A DNA stretch of 64,000 nucleotides from Nitrospirota bacterium (GTDB taxonomy: Bacteria; Nitrospirota; Thermodesulfovibrionia; SZUA-242), in assembly GCA_027021335.1 (NCBI GenBank), contig JALUUO010000068.1:1-64000 (forward strand). Direction: 5' to 3'. Below, piece by piece: positions 48,715-58,062 of this stretch (position 1 is its first letter; every line of letters begins with the position of its first letter). Made by a program: the position numbers and the translations under genes. A model generated the notes under the pieces. That model saw only the letters and a program-made list of their open reading frames with translations, was not told the origin of the DNA and did no database searches.

Positions 48715-49782
48715 ATGAAGATTGTCGTTGGTATGAGTGGCGGAGTGGATTCGTCTGTTACCGCCTTGTTGCTTTCAGAGGCAGGTCATGAAGTCCTCGG
48801 ACTTTCTCTTCAGATATGGGATCAGCGTTACAGAACAGATCCTAAAACATGCTGCTCCAGGGAAGCTGTTTTATCTGCCGAAACAGCCTGTAAGCGTCTG
48901 GGTATCGAACATATATCTATGGATACGCGCCAGGTATTTCTGGAGCAGGTAATAGAACCATTTTGTAAATCATACATTGCCGGTGAAACACCCAATCCCT
49001 GTGTTTTATGTAACCGCTTTATTAAATTCAGTTTTCTTCTAAGTAAGGCGGCCGATCTTGGGGCTGACGCCGTGGCCACGGGGCACTATGCCCAGATAGA
49101 AAGAGTTAAAACAGGCACCAGGTTCGCTTTGTTAAAGGGAATCGATCCACAGAAAGATCAGTCTTATTTTCTCTACGTGATGAAGCAAAACGAACTTTCC
49201 CGCACTATCTTGCCACTTGGAATTCTTCATAAAAAAGAAGTCAGGGAGATAGCAAAACGCGCGGGTCTTCCTGCAGCCGACAGACCCGAAAGCCAGGAGA
49301 TATGTTTTGTAGGAACCGGCGGTTACACCGATTTTATAAGCGGAGTCTCTCCGGAAGCTGTTAAGCCCGGCCCGATAGTTGATTCATCGGGACGTATCCT
49401 TGGAGAACACCGCGGAATCGCTTTTTACACTGTAGGGCAGAGGCGGGGCCTTGGAGTGGCAGCCGGTGCACGGCTTTACGTTATAAGAATAGACCGTGAT
49501 TCCAACACGGTGGTCCTCGGCCCCCGCCAAGAGGGTATGAGGAGCAAATACCTGGTTTGCGATATAAATTGGATAGCTTCTATACCCGAAAACGGAAATT
49601 TCGAGGCTGCCGTAAAAATACGATCAACAATGAAAGAGGCACCGGCCGGAATCAAGATACTGGGAAGAAACAGAGCCGAGATCAATTTCAAACAACCCCA
49701 GTGGGCACCTGCTCCTGGCCAGGCGGCTGTGTTTTACAGAGGGAACGAAGTGCTTGGAGGCGGAATAATTTCAACCGCCTGA
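48715..49782 (+). CDS. mnmA: tRNA-specific 2-thiouridylase MnmA
   Basis: Thiolates U34 of tRNA for Lys, Glu and Gln. The 355-residue protein has the PP-loop GMSGGVDSSV, the catalytic Cys in PNPCVLCNRFIKF, the second Cys in SQEICFVG, and YTVGQRRGLGV. Length and motifs are standard. Confidence 0.96.
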   Translation: MKIVVGMSGGVDSSVTALLLSEAGHEVLGLSLQIWDQRYRTDPKTCCSREAVLSAETACKRLGIEHISMDTRQVFLEQVIEPFCKSYIAGETPNPCVLCNRFIKFSFLLSKAADLGADAVATGHYAQIERVKTGTRFALLKGIDPQKDQSYFLYVMKQNELSRTILPLGILHKKEVREIAKRAGLPAADRPESQEICFVGTGGYTDFISGVSPEAVKPGPIVDSSGRILGEHRGIAFYTVGQRRGLGVAAGARLYVIRIDRDSNTVVLGPRQEGMRSKYLVCDINWIASIPENGNFEAAVKIRSTMKEAPAGIKILGRNRAEINFKQPQWAPAPGQAAVFYRGNEVLGGGIISTA

Positions 49783-49796
49783 TCCTGTTCAACTAT

Positions 49797-50180
49797 ATGC
49801 ATAAGATTGTCATAGCCATAGGATTTATTAATCTTATGTTCTCAGTGGTAGAATTTTTCAGGCCGGATCTATGGGAGAGTTTCTGGAGGGCATGGTCTTG
49901 CCACAGGCTGTTTCGTTTTCACGGGGCTTTACTTATTATAATCGCAGCCGTTCTTGTTGCCGCAATGCCAGTGCCAAGAATGCAGTGGTTTATCTGGATT
50001 GCTATTTTCTTCCTGTCACTGGTTGGAGTTGCTATCCTGACAAATCCGGAGCGAACTGCAAAATCTATTATAGAGTTTTACCTTAGCCGCTCTGAGAATG
50101 AAATTCACCAGTTCACGTACATGGATGCAGGACTGCGTGTAACCATCTCGCTCTGCCTGATTTTCTCGGTTATAGAGTGA
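49797..50180 (+). CDS. Small membrane protein of unknown function
   Basis: 127 residues from the ATG at 49797; the frame stays open upstream inside mnmA, but that part is an out-of-frame shadow. Three to four hydrophobic segments (about 1-18, 38-55, 62-80 and 110-127). I do not recognise a family. It starts 14 bp after mnmA, so it is probably co-transcribed, and is followed by a convergent gene. Confidence 0.65.
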   Translation: MHKIVIAIGFINLMFSVVEFFRPDLWESFWRAWSCHRLFRFHGALLIIIAAVLVAAMPVPRMQWFIWIAIFFLSLVGVAILTNPERTAKSIIEFYLSRSENEIHQFTYMDAGLRVTISLCLIFSVIE

Positions 50181-50214
50181 TGTTTTCCATTATTTCAGAA
50201 ACCCCCTACTCTTC

Positions 50215-51708
50215 TTACTTGTCAATCCTGACATTTTTGCTTCTTTCCTCCGTCACAAGGTCCATTTTTATGTTATGCAGCCGGCTCTCGAGTCCGACAG
50301 GATAAACATGTGGATTAACAAACCTCTTTATTGCCGGATGGAAAAGCTCGAGCTGCTGCTTAGTGCGGATTTGAATCAGCGTGATTTCCGGAAGATCATA
50401 AACAGGCTTTCCCTGCCTTAAAACCGGAACAAGAAGATCTTCATATTCAAGTGCGGAAGCAACATCTTTTTTATGCATAGGGGTTACGGGATCCACGATT
50501 ATCCATGACTGACTTTCGTGCTCCTCAATATCGTATATAGCATCGGCCACTGCAAGTCCGTTCTTGTCAAAAAAGCGGCGTACATTAAGAATCCCCGGGT
50601 TATTCACCTTTATCACCTGCTCTGAAAGCTTAAGCTTGCGCTGCCAAACCTCGTTTTTTTTGATAGCGGCAAGTTTATAAACCCCTCCAAGTGCAGGCTG
50701 GCCATGCCCTGTTACCAGTTTGGTTCCAACCCCCCAGACTGTAATGGCCGCGCCTTGAAGATTTAAGCTTTCGATTATGGTTTCGTCGAGTTCGTTACTG
50801 GCCACAATCATAGTATTTCGAAATCCGGCTTCATCAAGCATACGCCGGGCCTCAATACTAAGGTAGGCAAGATCACCGGAGTCCAGGCGGATACCGATCA
50901 TTTCGTGTCCTTCCTGACGCAGCTTGATTCCGATCTTTATGGCATTTTTTACGCCGTTTAGGCTGTTATAGGTGTCAACGAGAAATATACAGTTATTCGG
51001 CATAGCTGCGGCATAGGCTGCAAATGACTCAAGCTCCGAGTCAAAAAACATAACCCAGCTATGGGCATGCGTTCCTTTTACCGGAATGCCGAAAAGCTTG
51101 CCGGCAAGAGTGTTGGATGTTCCGACACAGCCCCCGATAAATGCAGCCCGTGAGGCTGCAAGTCCCCCGTCTATGCCCTGAGCGCGCCGCAACCCGAACT
51201 CTATTACCGGTGTGGAACCTGCTGCCATGCAGACCCTGGCGGCTTTGGTTGCAATCAGTGACTGGAAATTGATTATATTTAGCAATAGGCTTTCAACAAG
51301 TTGTGCCTGTATAATAGGCCCTGTCACACGAACAAGCGGCTCATGGGGAAAAACCACTGTTCCCTCTGGTACAGCATCTATATCACAGCAGAACTCCATA
51401 CGGCCCAGGTAGTCCAGAAACTCTTTTTCAAACAAAGGCTTTCCATCGCTGCCTGTGAGAGACTCCAGGTACTCCAGGTCTGAGCTATCAAAGCGGAAGT
51501 TTTTGAGCAGATCTATAGCGTATTCAAGCCCTGCGGCCACTGTGTAACCGCCCTTGAACGGATTTCGTCTGAAAAAGTGATGAAAAACGACAAGGTCTTC
51601 CCCGGTTCCGGTCTTCCAGTAACCATAGGCCATGGTAAGCTCGTAGAGATCGGTAAGAAGGGTAAGCGAGGTGCCGTACGGCAGGGTTGAATAAGAATAA
51701 GAGCTCAC
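50215..51708 (-). CDS. pncB: Nicotinate phosphoribosyltransferase
   Basis: NAD salvage enzyme that joins nicotinate to PRPP, 497 residues. N-terminal TLLTDLYELTMAYGYWK, the FGLRRAQGIDG segment, GTHAHSWVMFF with the phosphorylated-type His loop, and GIRLDSGDLAYLS are diagnostic. Start is GTG at 51708. It lies 35 bp downstream of the LeuC-like gene on the same strand. Confidence 0.94.
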   Translation of the reverse strand: MSSYSYSTLPYGTSLTLLTDLYELTMAYGYWKTGTGEDLVVFHHFFRRNPFKGGYTVAAGLEYAIDLLKNFRFDSSDLEYLESLTGSDGKPLFEKEFLDYLGRMEFCCDIDAVPEGTVVFPHEPLVRVTGPIIQAQLVESLLLNIINFQSLIATKAARVCMAAGSTPVIEFGLRRAQGIDGGLAASRAAFIGGCVGTSNTLAGKLFGIPVKGTHAHSWVMFFDSELESFAAYAAAMPNNCIFLVDTYNSLNGVKNAIKIGIKLRQEGHEMIGIRLDSGDLAYLSIEARRMLDEAGFRNTMIVASNELDETIIESLNLQGAAITVWGVGTKLVTGHGQPALGGVYKLAAIKKNEVWQRKLKLSEQVIKVNNPGILNVRRFFDKNGLAVADAIYDIEEHESQSWIIVDPVTPMHKKDVASALEYEDLLVPVLRQGKPVYDLPEITLIQIRTKQQLELFHPAIKRFVNPHVYPVGLESRLHNIKMDLVTEERSKNVRIDK

Positions 51709-51743
51709 AGAAACCAGCGATCAGACTGTTAGATTCAAAAGTT

Positions 51744-53024
51744 CTAAAAGTTCCGGGGGTCGGCGATTTTACCCTCGACAGCTGTGGCTGCGGCTGTAGC
51801 CGGGCTCATAAGGTGCACCATGCCGCCCGAACCCATGCGGCCGTTGAAATTCCGGTTGGTTGTCGATGCGCATACCTCACCCGGGGCCAAAACACCATTG
51901 CTCATACCTAAGCATGCTCCACAAGTAGGGTTTGTTACACAAAAACCGGCATCCATGAATACTTTGATTATGCCCTCGTCATCAGCGTCACGAAAGACCT
52001 TGGGTGTGGCAGGAGATACGATACCACGCACTGTGGAAGCGATTTTTCTGCCTTTAAGTATACCGGCAGCAGCTCTTAAGTCTTCCAGGCGGCCGTTGGT
52101 GCAGGAGCCTATGTAAACCTGGTCAACAGGTGTTCCCGCCATCTCCGAGACCCCTTTAACCTGGTCCGGCTTGTACCCAAAGGTCACAAGAGGCTCTAAC
52201 TGCGAAACATCAATCTCGATCACCTGATCGTAGCTGCACCCATCATCCGAACACCAGCGTCTGAAGTCTTCAAGTGCAGCCTTCTTATCTGCGTAGTCGC
52301 TTGAGATAAAAGGCCACAGGTAGTCCACGGTAGTAGCGTCGGGCATGCACATGCCGGAAGTGCCTCCTGCCTCGATAGCCATATTGCAGAGCGTCATGCG
52401 GCTCTCCATGGTCATCGAGTCGACCACCGGCCCGCCGAACTCTATCACCTTGTCAGTGGCGCCGTTAACCGTCAGAGTCTGCACAATCTTTAATATCACA
52501 TCTTTTGCATAAATCCGGCGCGGCACAGTGCCGGTAATGTTTAGACGAATTGTTTTTGGCTCTTTGAAAGCGCAGACACCTTTTAATATGCCTACCTCAA
52601 GGTCTGTTGTGCCCACACCAGCGGCAAATGCGCCAAACGCCCCGTGTGTACATGTGTGAGAGTCGCCCATAATTACCGTGTAGCCGGGCCGGATAAAGCC
52701 TTTTTCCGGAAACAGCGCGTGGCATACCCCGTTTCTGCCCACGTCAAAAAAATCCTGAATTTTATGTCTGCGCGCCCAGTCGCGAAGTATCTTTGCCTGT
52801 TCTGCTGTTTTTGTATCCTTAGCAGGGGTTACATGGTCGATTACCACCTTTATCTTGCCGGGATCGAATATACTGTCCATACCCCGCCCGATCAGATCGT
52901 TAATAGCGACAGGCGTGGTGATCTCATGACACATAACCACATCTATATCCAGAACCTTTGTTCCGGCAAAAGGCTCTTCTCTTAGGTGGGTCCGGAATAT
53001 TTTTTCAGCAAGTGTCTCTGGCAT
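51744..53024 (-). CDS. leuC: 3-isopropylmalate/homoaconitate-type dehydratase large subunit (LeuC type 2)
   Basis: Aconitase-superfamily [4Fe-4S] hydro-lyase, 426 residues, the short LeuC/HacA class. Cluster cysteines are in YIGSCTNGR and the later NPTCGACLG; VIMGDSHTCTHGAFGAFA is present. It needs a small LeuD-type subunit, which is not adjacent. Leucine biosynthesis is the most likely role; homoaconitate or a similar substrate cannot be ruled out. Confidence 0.88.
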   Translation of the reverse strand: MPETLAEKIFRTHLREEPFAGTKVLDIDVVMCHEITTPVAINDLIGRGMDSIFDPGKIKVVIDHVTPAKDTKTAEQAKILRDWARRHKIQDFFDVGRNGVCHALFPEKGFIRPGYTVIMGDSHTCTHGAFGAFAAGVGTTDLEVGILKGVCAFKEPKTIRLNITGTVPRRIYAKDVILKIVQTLTVNGATDKVIEFGGPVVDSMTMESRMTLCNMAIEAGGTSGMCMPDATTVDYLWPFISSDYADKKAALEDFRRWCSDDGCSYDQVIEIDVSQLEPLVTFGYKPDQVKGVSEMAGTPVDQVYIGSCTNGRLEDLRAAAGILKGRKIASTVRGIVSPATPKVFRDADDEGIIKVFMDAGFCVTNPTCGACLGMSNGVLAPGEVCASTTNRNFNGRMGSGGMVHLMSPATAAATAVEGKIADPRNF

Positions 53025-53244
53025 AAAATTATGAAAACAGCTTTAGAATTTTTATTAAAGTAAAATTAAAGTATAGTCAGAGCAATTATGATTGTCAATA
53101 ATATCATAAAGATAACAGCAAAGTTAAGACACTCCAACGGTTATGTGATAGAATTTTGTTAGAAACATGGTTCAGGTGTTCTGATCAAACAAGAAAACAG
53201 CTTTATTTAATAAGGTTCAAGATACACCAGGAGAACTGACAATT

Positions 53245-54801
53245 ATGCCAAGACTTGATGTGAGGGTAAAGACGGAATTACCTGCAAAAGCGATCTGCAA
53301 TAAAAAAACTTCAAGCGTGATAATATCAGAGTTTAGTTTAAGCGGAGCTTTAGTAAATGGTTTGAATAGTAAGCATACAGGAATTATTACTATCAAACCT
53401 GAGTTTGGTGCTAATAAAAATATAGCTTTAACAGGAGAGATTATCAGGAAAAATAATGGCACAACAATTATTGAGTTTTACCACCCGGATAGATACGCCG
53501 GAGTAAGAGCCTGGCAATACATAAAACAACATCTTTCTCTTACGGAAGAGTGCCCTTATTGCAATAATAAAAATAGTCTTGGAGCAGATCATTGTGGAAG
53601 CTGTGGTTGGCTGCTTGATTTTAATGATATAGATTATCTGGATAAACATAATAGAGAGATTTTTGTACCAAAAATTCTTAGGCGTGCTTGCAGCCTTGAT
53701 CCGGACCAGATGCATACAGTTATAAACTTCATGGATACTGAACTGCGTAAAAAAAGGATGGAATTACCTGGTATAACTTGCCCTTACGGCATAGAGCACG
53801 AACTGCGCGGCAGCTATTGTTTTGAATCTATCCTAGGACATCATCCAAAGATGATAGCTATTTTGAAACTCATTGCCCAGGTTGCAGACACTGCTGCTAC
53901 CGTGCTGATTTACGGGGAAAGCGGCACCGGCAAAGAGCTTATTGCGCGAGCGCTGCATTACAACAGCAGGCGCAAAAACGCCATTTTTGCCACCATTAAC
54001 TGTGGTGCTCTGCCGGAAAACTTACTGGATACCGAGCTTTTCGGCCATGTCCGGGGTGCTTTTACAGGCGCTATCAAAGATAAAGCCGGATGGTTTGAAC
54101 ACGCTGATAAAGGCACTATTTTTCTTGACGAAATAAGTGAAATGCCTGCAGCGTTACAGGTTAAACTTCTTAGAATTCTGCAAACAGGGGAGTACAGCCG
54201 TGTGGGCAGCACGAAAATCAACCGCTGTGATGTACGTATTCTGGCAGCTACAAACAGGAATCTGAAAAACCTTGTAAGGGAAGGAACCTTTAGAGAAGAT
54301 TTGTACTATAGATTAAATGTGCTTGATATTGAACTTCCACCTCTTAGAGAAAGAAAGTGTGATATCCCGTTGTTAATACAACATCTGCTTAAAATTTTCA
54401 GCGCTAAGTATGCTAAGCCTCACCTGCGTCTTACCAAAGATGCAGAAGCACTGATTTTGGCTTATGACTTTCCTGGAAATATTCGTGAATTAGAAAATAT
54501 AATTCAAAGAGCCGTACTTCTGGCGGAGAGCAGTATTATTGAAACGCGTCATCTTCCGGCAGATATCCGTGATAAGAGTGTAACTTCTTTGCAGAAAGAA
54601 AATAAATTATCATCTTTCAAATTGGCCAAACAGCAGGCGGTAGAACAATTCGAGCGCAAATATATTAGTGACTGCCTGAAAACCACCAGTGGAAACATCA
54701 GCCGCGCCGCCTTTGCCGCCGGAATCAACGTGAAGAATTTTTATGAGAAGATGACTAAGTACGGCATTGATCCGCATTCCTTCAAGAATTTTTCAAAATA
54801 A
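53245..54801 (+). CDS. Sigma-54 activator with PilZ-like N-terminus and zinc ribbon
   Basis: 518-residue enhancer-binding protein. An N-terminal domain (about 1-92) has a PilZ-like beta-barrel pattern (SEFSLSGALVNG, then TIIEFYHPDR). A zinc ribbon follows (C103-x2-C106, C117-x2-C120). The AAA+ domain (about 190-425) has Walker A GESGTGKE at 224-231, the sigma-54 contact loop GAFTGA at 271-276, and FLDEISEMP. A Fis-type helix-turn-helix closes the protein. There is no receiver domain, so control is probably by a ligand such as cyclic di-GMP (inference). AGGAG precedes the ATG. Directly downstream are two sigma-54 promoters it could control. Confidence 0.9.
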   Translation: MPRLDVRVKTELPAKAICNKKTSSVIISEFSLSGALVNGLNSKHTGIITIKPEFGANKNIALTGEIIRKNNGTTIIEFYHPDRYAGVRAWQYIKQHLSLTEECPYCNNKNSLGADHCGSCGWLLDFNDIDYLDKHNREIFVPKILRRACSLDPDQMHTVINFMDTELRKKRMELPGITCPYGIEHELRGSYCFESILGHHPKMIAILKLIAQVADTAATVLIYGESGTGKELIARALHYNSRRKNAIFATINCGALPENLLDTELFGHVRGAFTGAIKDKAGWFEHADKGTIFLDEISEMPAALQVKLLRILQTGEYSRVGSTKINRCDVRILAATNRNLKNLVREGTFREDLYYRLNVLDIELPPLRERKCDIPLLIQHLLKIFSAKYAKPHLRLTKDAEALILAYDFPGNIRELENIIQRAVLLAESSIIETRHLPADIRDKSVTSLQKENKLSSFKLAKQQAVEQFERKYISDCLKTTSGNISRAAFAAGINVKNFYEKMTKYGIDPHSFKNFSK

Positions 54802-54806
54802 CACCA

Positions 54807-54849
54807 CAATAAACCAGGGTGCTTTTGCCAAAACCCTGGTAAAAACACC
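54807..54849. promoter_or_regulatory. Palindromic element, copy 1: putative enhancer site
   Basis: A 43-bp sequence shared with 63171-63213, identical except for two adjacent bases. Its core is an imperfect palindrome: left arm GGTGCTTTTGCCAAA (54818-54832), 2-bp centre, right arm ending GGTAAAAACACC (to 54849). A nested ACCAGGGT/ACCCTGGT pair overlaps it. It sits about 70 bp before a -24/-12 promoter and just after the activator gene, as expected for an activator-binding site. There is no T tract on the plus strand, so it is not a plain terminator. Confidence 0.6.
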
Positions 54850-54917
54850 TAACTTTTAGTCGGGGTTATCGCGTCCTGTAAAATATCGAAGCTGGCTTTT
54901 TCTTTTGCTCTAACTCA

Positions 54918-54934
54918 TGGCATAAAGATTGCTT
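54918..54934 (+). promoter_or_regulatory. Sigma-54 (-24/-12) promoter of the protease operon
   Basis: TGGCATAAAGATTGCTT: GG at 54919-54920 and GC at 54931-54932 with the required 10 bp between them. A start site near 54943 is predicted. The flanks (ACTCA before, ATTCAA after) are the same as in the second promoter at 63329. Confidence 0.75.
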
Positions 54935-54976
54935 ATTCAATAACACACAAAGCAACGAAGAAAACAAGGCCATGTC

Positions 54977-55198
54977 ATGAACAAACACTGCGTATTGGTA
55001 TGCGGACCTAGTGTCGCTAATGAAAAGAAACTGGTTGTTGGAGTTCAAAAAAGTACGATGATACTAAAAAACAAAAACAGCAGCCAGATTGAATCGATAA
55101 TAAAGCAGTCGCTCTCATTCACTAGTGGTAGCAGAATAACATTGCCACAAGTAAAAACACCTAACCACAAACCAAGTTTCAGGAGAAGATTACTATGA
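54977..55198 (+). CDS. Small ORF upstream of and overlapping the protease gene
   Basis: 73 residues, basic C-terminus (KPSFRRRLL), no signal peptide or known domain. It begins about 34 nt after the predicted sigma-54 start site, has AAGG nine bases upstream of ATG, and its stop overlaps the protease ATG (ATGA), an arrangement typical of coupled genes. Within it (55151-55165) a 15-bp sequence GTAAAAACACCTAAC repeats the edge of the palindromic element exactly. It may be a coupled leader peptide, a small partner protein, or chance. Confidence 0.4.
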   Translation: MNKHCVLVCGPSVANEKKLVVGVQKSTMILKNKNSSQIESIIKQSLSFTSGSRITLPQVKTPNHKPSFRRRLL

Positions 55199-57918
55199 AA
55201 AACTTTCCGTTAGAACTCAGACATGGTTCAGGTACCATGATGATGCTTGATCAAACTCGTCTATTGCTTTTCTTTAAAGAAATACAAGAACGTAAGAAGG
55301 TTGAAACTCTTATAAAAAAAATTGGCTTTGTTCTTGAGGATGAGAATGATACAAAGCAGGAAAACGTGTCACGCTCACTCGAGGTTATTAACCATACAGA
55401 TAAACGCTTTTGGATTCGGTCACAACATGGGGACCCCATAGATCAGAAGCGTTTGAGCATGATCGAAAATAAACTTGAATCAACCATAGATTTGATTGCT
55501 CCAGTTTACCGACTAATGAGTACTAAAGAACGCGGGGGTCTTCTGTGTCCATTGCCAAATGTATTGTTAATTAAGACAACCACACAACTTGATAAAAAAG
55601 CAGAAAAAGATCTATCTAATATGTTTGGACAGTACGGTCTGAAAGAAGTCCTGGCAAAATCCAAATACCTAGGCGACTACCGTTACTGTATTATCAACAA
55701 TATCAAAAAGCAGCAGAATGCCTATCAGCTTAAGGAAGTTCTACTTAAAAAGGAGAAAGAGTTCATACGCGAAGCACGTTTTGAGAACATGCCAATGCTG
55801 GTTCCCATCGCTGTTGTGCCAAACGACACCCTATTCCCACAACAATGGAATATGACACAAATTCAAGCGGGAGGGCCAGGAACTACCGGTTGGGACATTT
55901 CTACGGGGGTTGCTACCGTAGTGGTATGCGTGTTAGATGAAGGCTGTGATTTAACTCATCCGGATTTACAGTTTTCAGGGCCGGGCATAAACCTAGGTAC
56001 AATGATGCCGGATGGATCGCCAACAGGTCCTCATGGTACGGCTTGTGCCGGCATCGTGGCAGGTAGATACAATAACGAGATTGGCGTGGCGGGAGTAGCT
56101 GGAAATTGCCAAATCATGCCCCTTGCATTTCAAAACTGGACAGAAACAGAAGTAGCAGCAGGTATCAACTATGCCGCAGATAATGGGGCTCAAGTTATAA
56201 GTATGAGTTTTGGCTCGAATAGTTGGGACCACGCAATAATTGATCCTGCTATTCAGCATGCGTTCAATACGAATGTGGTAATGTGTGTGGCAACACACAA
56301 TTATAACAGCAGCGTAACCTATCCGGCTACTAATCCTTTGGTCATGGCTTGTGGAGCTTCCGACCAAGTGGATAATCGTAAATCACCAACCAGCCCGGAT
56401 GGTGAATGTTGGGGATCAGATTTCGGACCTGAGATGTCTGTGGTTGCTCCAGGCGTTCTCTGTTATAGCACCGACATTCAAGGCAATGGTGGTTACAACG
56501 ACAACAACGGAGGACCAAAAAACAACTGGGCTTGTGTAAATTATCCAGTCTGTGGAGATACTGCCGGTGATTATATTTTCATCTTCGATGGAACTTCAGC
56601 GGCGACACCCCACGTAGCAGGTTTAGCTGCTTTACTTCTGAGTCAATACCCGACACTGACAAATGTTCAGGTTCGCAACATCATCGAACGAACTGCGGAA
56701 AAGGTAGGTACCATAGCTTATGCCGAAACCCCAGGCTATCCCAACGGCACGTGGAATCAGGATATGGGCTATGGTCGTATCAATGTGTTACAGGCATTGG
56801 ATTTCGCTGATGTAATGATCAAGGACTGGTCAGGTGATACTGGTATTGAACCCTCAACTCCACCGAGCGGTAATTTTTGGACATTCTCTGATATTGTTGT
56901 TCGCATCACAGACGATAACGTTTTTGTTCCAGACGACCCCAGTAAATCTAGAAATGTTGAACGTGGGCAGACGAACTACCTGTATATCCGTGTAACAAAT
57001 AATGGTCAAAGAGAAGCCCGCAACGTAGTTGTCAATGCCCGTATCACACCCTACGTAGGCTTACAATTTGTCTATCCAGCTGACTGGACAACAATAGATG
57101 CTACTCACGTCAGCCCGATACCTGTAAGCGCTACTTTCGCGTCAATACCATCGGGCGGTTCCGTCATTGCTAAATTTACTATTTCATCAGCACAAGTGGA
57201 AGACTTGTGGGGGTGGATCAGCGGCATGCACTGGCACCCATGCCTGTTGGCGGAAGTAAATGCCGACAATGATTATGCTTTCGCTACTGCAAACATGACA
57301 GGGGGTAATCTTACCTTAAGTCGGAATAACTTAGCTCAGCGCAACTTATCGGTAATTGATGTTTTGGCAGACGCAACTGCATCTTTTCCCTTCCTTGCAG
57401 GCAACTTACATAATGCCCAGCGTTTCATGGAAATAATAGTAAATAGAAGTCAGCTTCCTAAAGATATGCGACTCCTACTTTCGATTGACGAAGACGGAAA
57501 GGCATTCCCCCTTATTGATTTGACACCACCTGCCTTTACCACTAAAGACAGTTGTCATACCGGAACTGTTTTTTTGGAACGAACAAGGATTGAAACCACA
57601 TTGGGTTGTTGCCGAGGTGTGCTGACTTTAGAAAAAGGATCACGATTTGATTGCCTGCCGCCAACTAAAATTAGAATGTTGGAAATTATTAAAGGAGGAA
57701 TAGTCATCCTTCAGGATGATAAACGATTTGTAGAGATTAGAGAAGACATCGCAATCATTCGCATGGAAAAACAACCTGATCAGCTTGTTCCTTTAGCTTT
57801 ACAAACATCAATTCCTGCCAACGCTCAAAAAGGACAACAATTTATGATTAGTGTAGCGCAGCGAAATGAGAAGGAAGAAATAGTCGGTGGTGCATCCGTC
57901 ATTTACTTTATACGGTGA
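55195..57918 (+). CDS. Subtilisin-like (S8) serine protease without signal peptide
   Basis: 907 residues. About 190 N-terminal residues resemble a subtilase pro-region (LLIKTTTQLDKKAEKDLSNM, FGQYGLKEVLA). The catalytic domain (about 215-530) has Asp248 in VLDEGCDL, His280 in GPHGTACAGI, oxyanion Asn369 and Ser468 in FDGTSAATPHVAGLAA. A beta-sandwich domain follows (about 555-690: YLYIRVTNNGQREARNVVV), then a C-terminal region of about 200 residues that I do not recognise. No export signal is visible, unusual for a subtilase. AGGAGA precedes the ATG. It is the first large gene after the sigma-54 promoter. Confidence 0.92.
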   Translation: MKNFPLELRHGSGTMMMLDQTRLLLFFKEIQERKKVETLIKKIGFVLEDENDTKQENVSRSLEVINHTDKRFWIRSQHGDPIDQKRLSMIENKLESTIDLIAPVYRLMSTKERGGLLCPLPNVLLIKTTTQLDKKAEKDLSNMFGQYGLKEVLAKSKYLGDYRYCIINNIKKQQNAYQLKEVLLKKEKEFIREARFENMPMLVPIAVVPNDTLFPQQWNMTQIQAGGPGTTGWDISTGVATVVVCVLDEGCDLTHPDLQFSGPGINLGTMMPDGSPTGPHGTACAGIVAGRYNNEIGVAGVAGNCQIMPLAFQNWTETEVAAGINYAADNGAQVISMSFGSNSWDHAIIDPAIQHAFNTNVVMCVATHNYNSSVTYPATNPLVMACGASDQVDNRKSPTSPDGECWGSDFGPEMSVVAPGVLCYSTDIQGNGGYNDNNGGPKNNWACVNYPVCGDTAGDYIFIFDGTSAATPHVAGLAALLLSQYPTLTNVQVRNIIERTAEKVGTIAYAETPGYPNGTWNQDMGYGRINVLQALDFADVMIKDWSGDTGIEPSTPPSGNFWTFSDIVVRITDDNVFVPDDPSKSRNVERGQTNYLYIRVTNNGQREARNVVVNARITPYVGLQFVYPADWTTIDATHVSPIPVSATFASIPSGGSVIAKFTISSAQVEDLWGWISGMHWHPCLLAEVNADNDYAFATANMTGGNLTLSRNNLAQRNLSVIDVLADATASFPFLAGNLHNAQRFMEIIVNRSQLPKDMRLLLSIDEDGKAFPLIDLTPPAFTTKDSCHTGTVFLERTRIETTLGCCRGVLTLEKGSRFDCLPPTKIRMLEIIKGGIVILQDDKRFVEIREDIAIIRMEKQPDQLVPLALQTSIPANAQKGQQFMISVAQRNEKEEIVGGASVIYFIR

Positions 57919-58062
57919 TCTTCTAAAAACCCGCACATAACGCTTTGCGTTAGCTGTAACTTCAGGAAAAAATATTACCTACTTGGAGGAAAGAATTAAT
58001 TGCCGAACAGCTCTTAATTCGTAACTCTTAATTCCTAAGCTCACAAAAAAGGAGGGTTTACT

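Noticed and set aside
49557-49796. Upstream extension of the small membrane protein inside mnmA
   Set aside because: It is the shadow frame of mnmA, is very Lys/Arg-rich and has no ribosome site. The ATG at 49797 starts the hydrophobic protein.
54807-54849. The palindrome after the activator gene read as its terminator
   Set aside because: No T tract follows on the plus strand, and the same 43 bp recurs at 63171, where a separate strong terminator exists. A regulatory site fits better.
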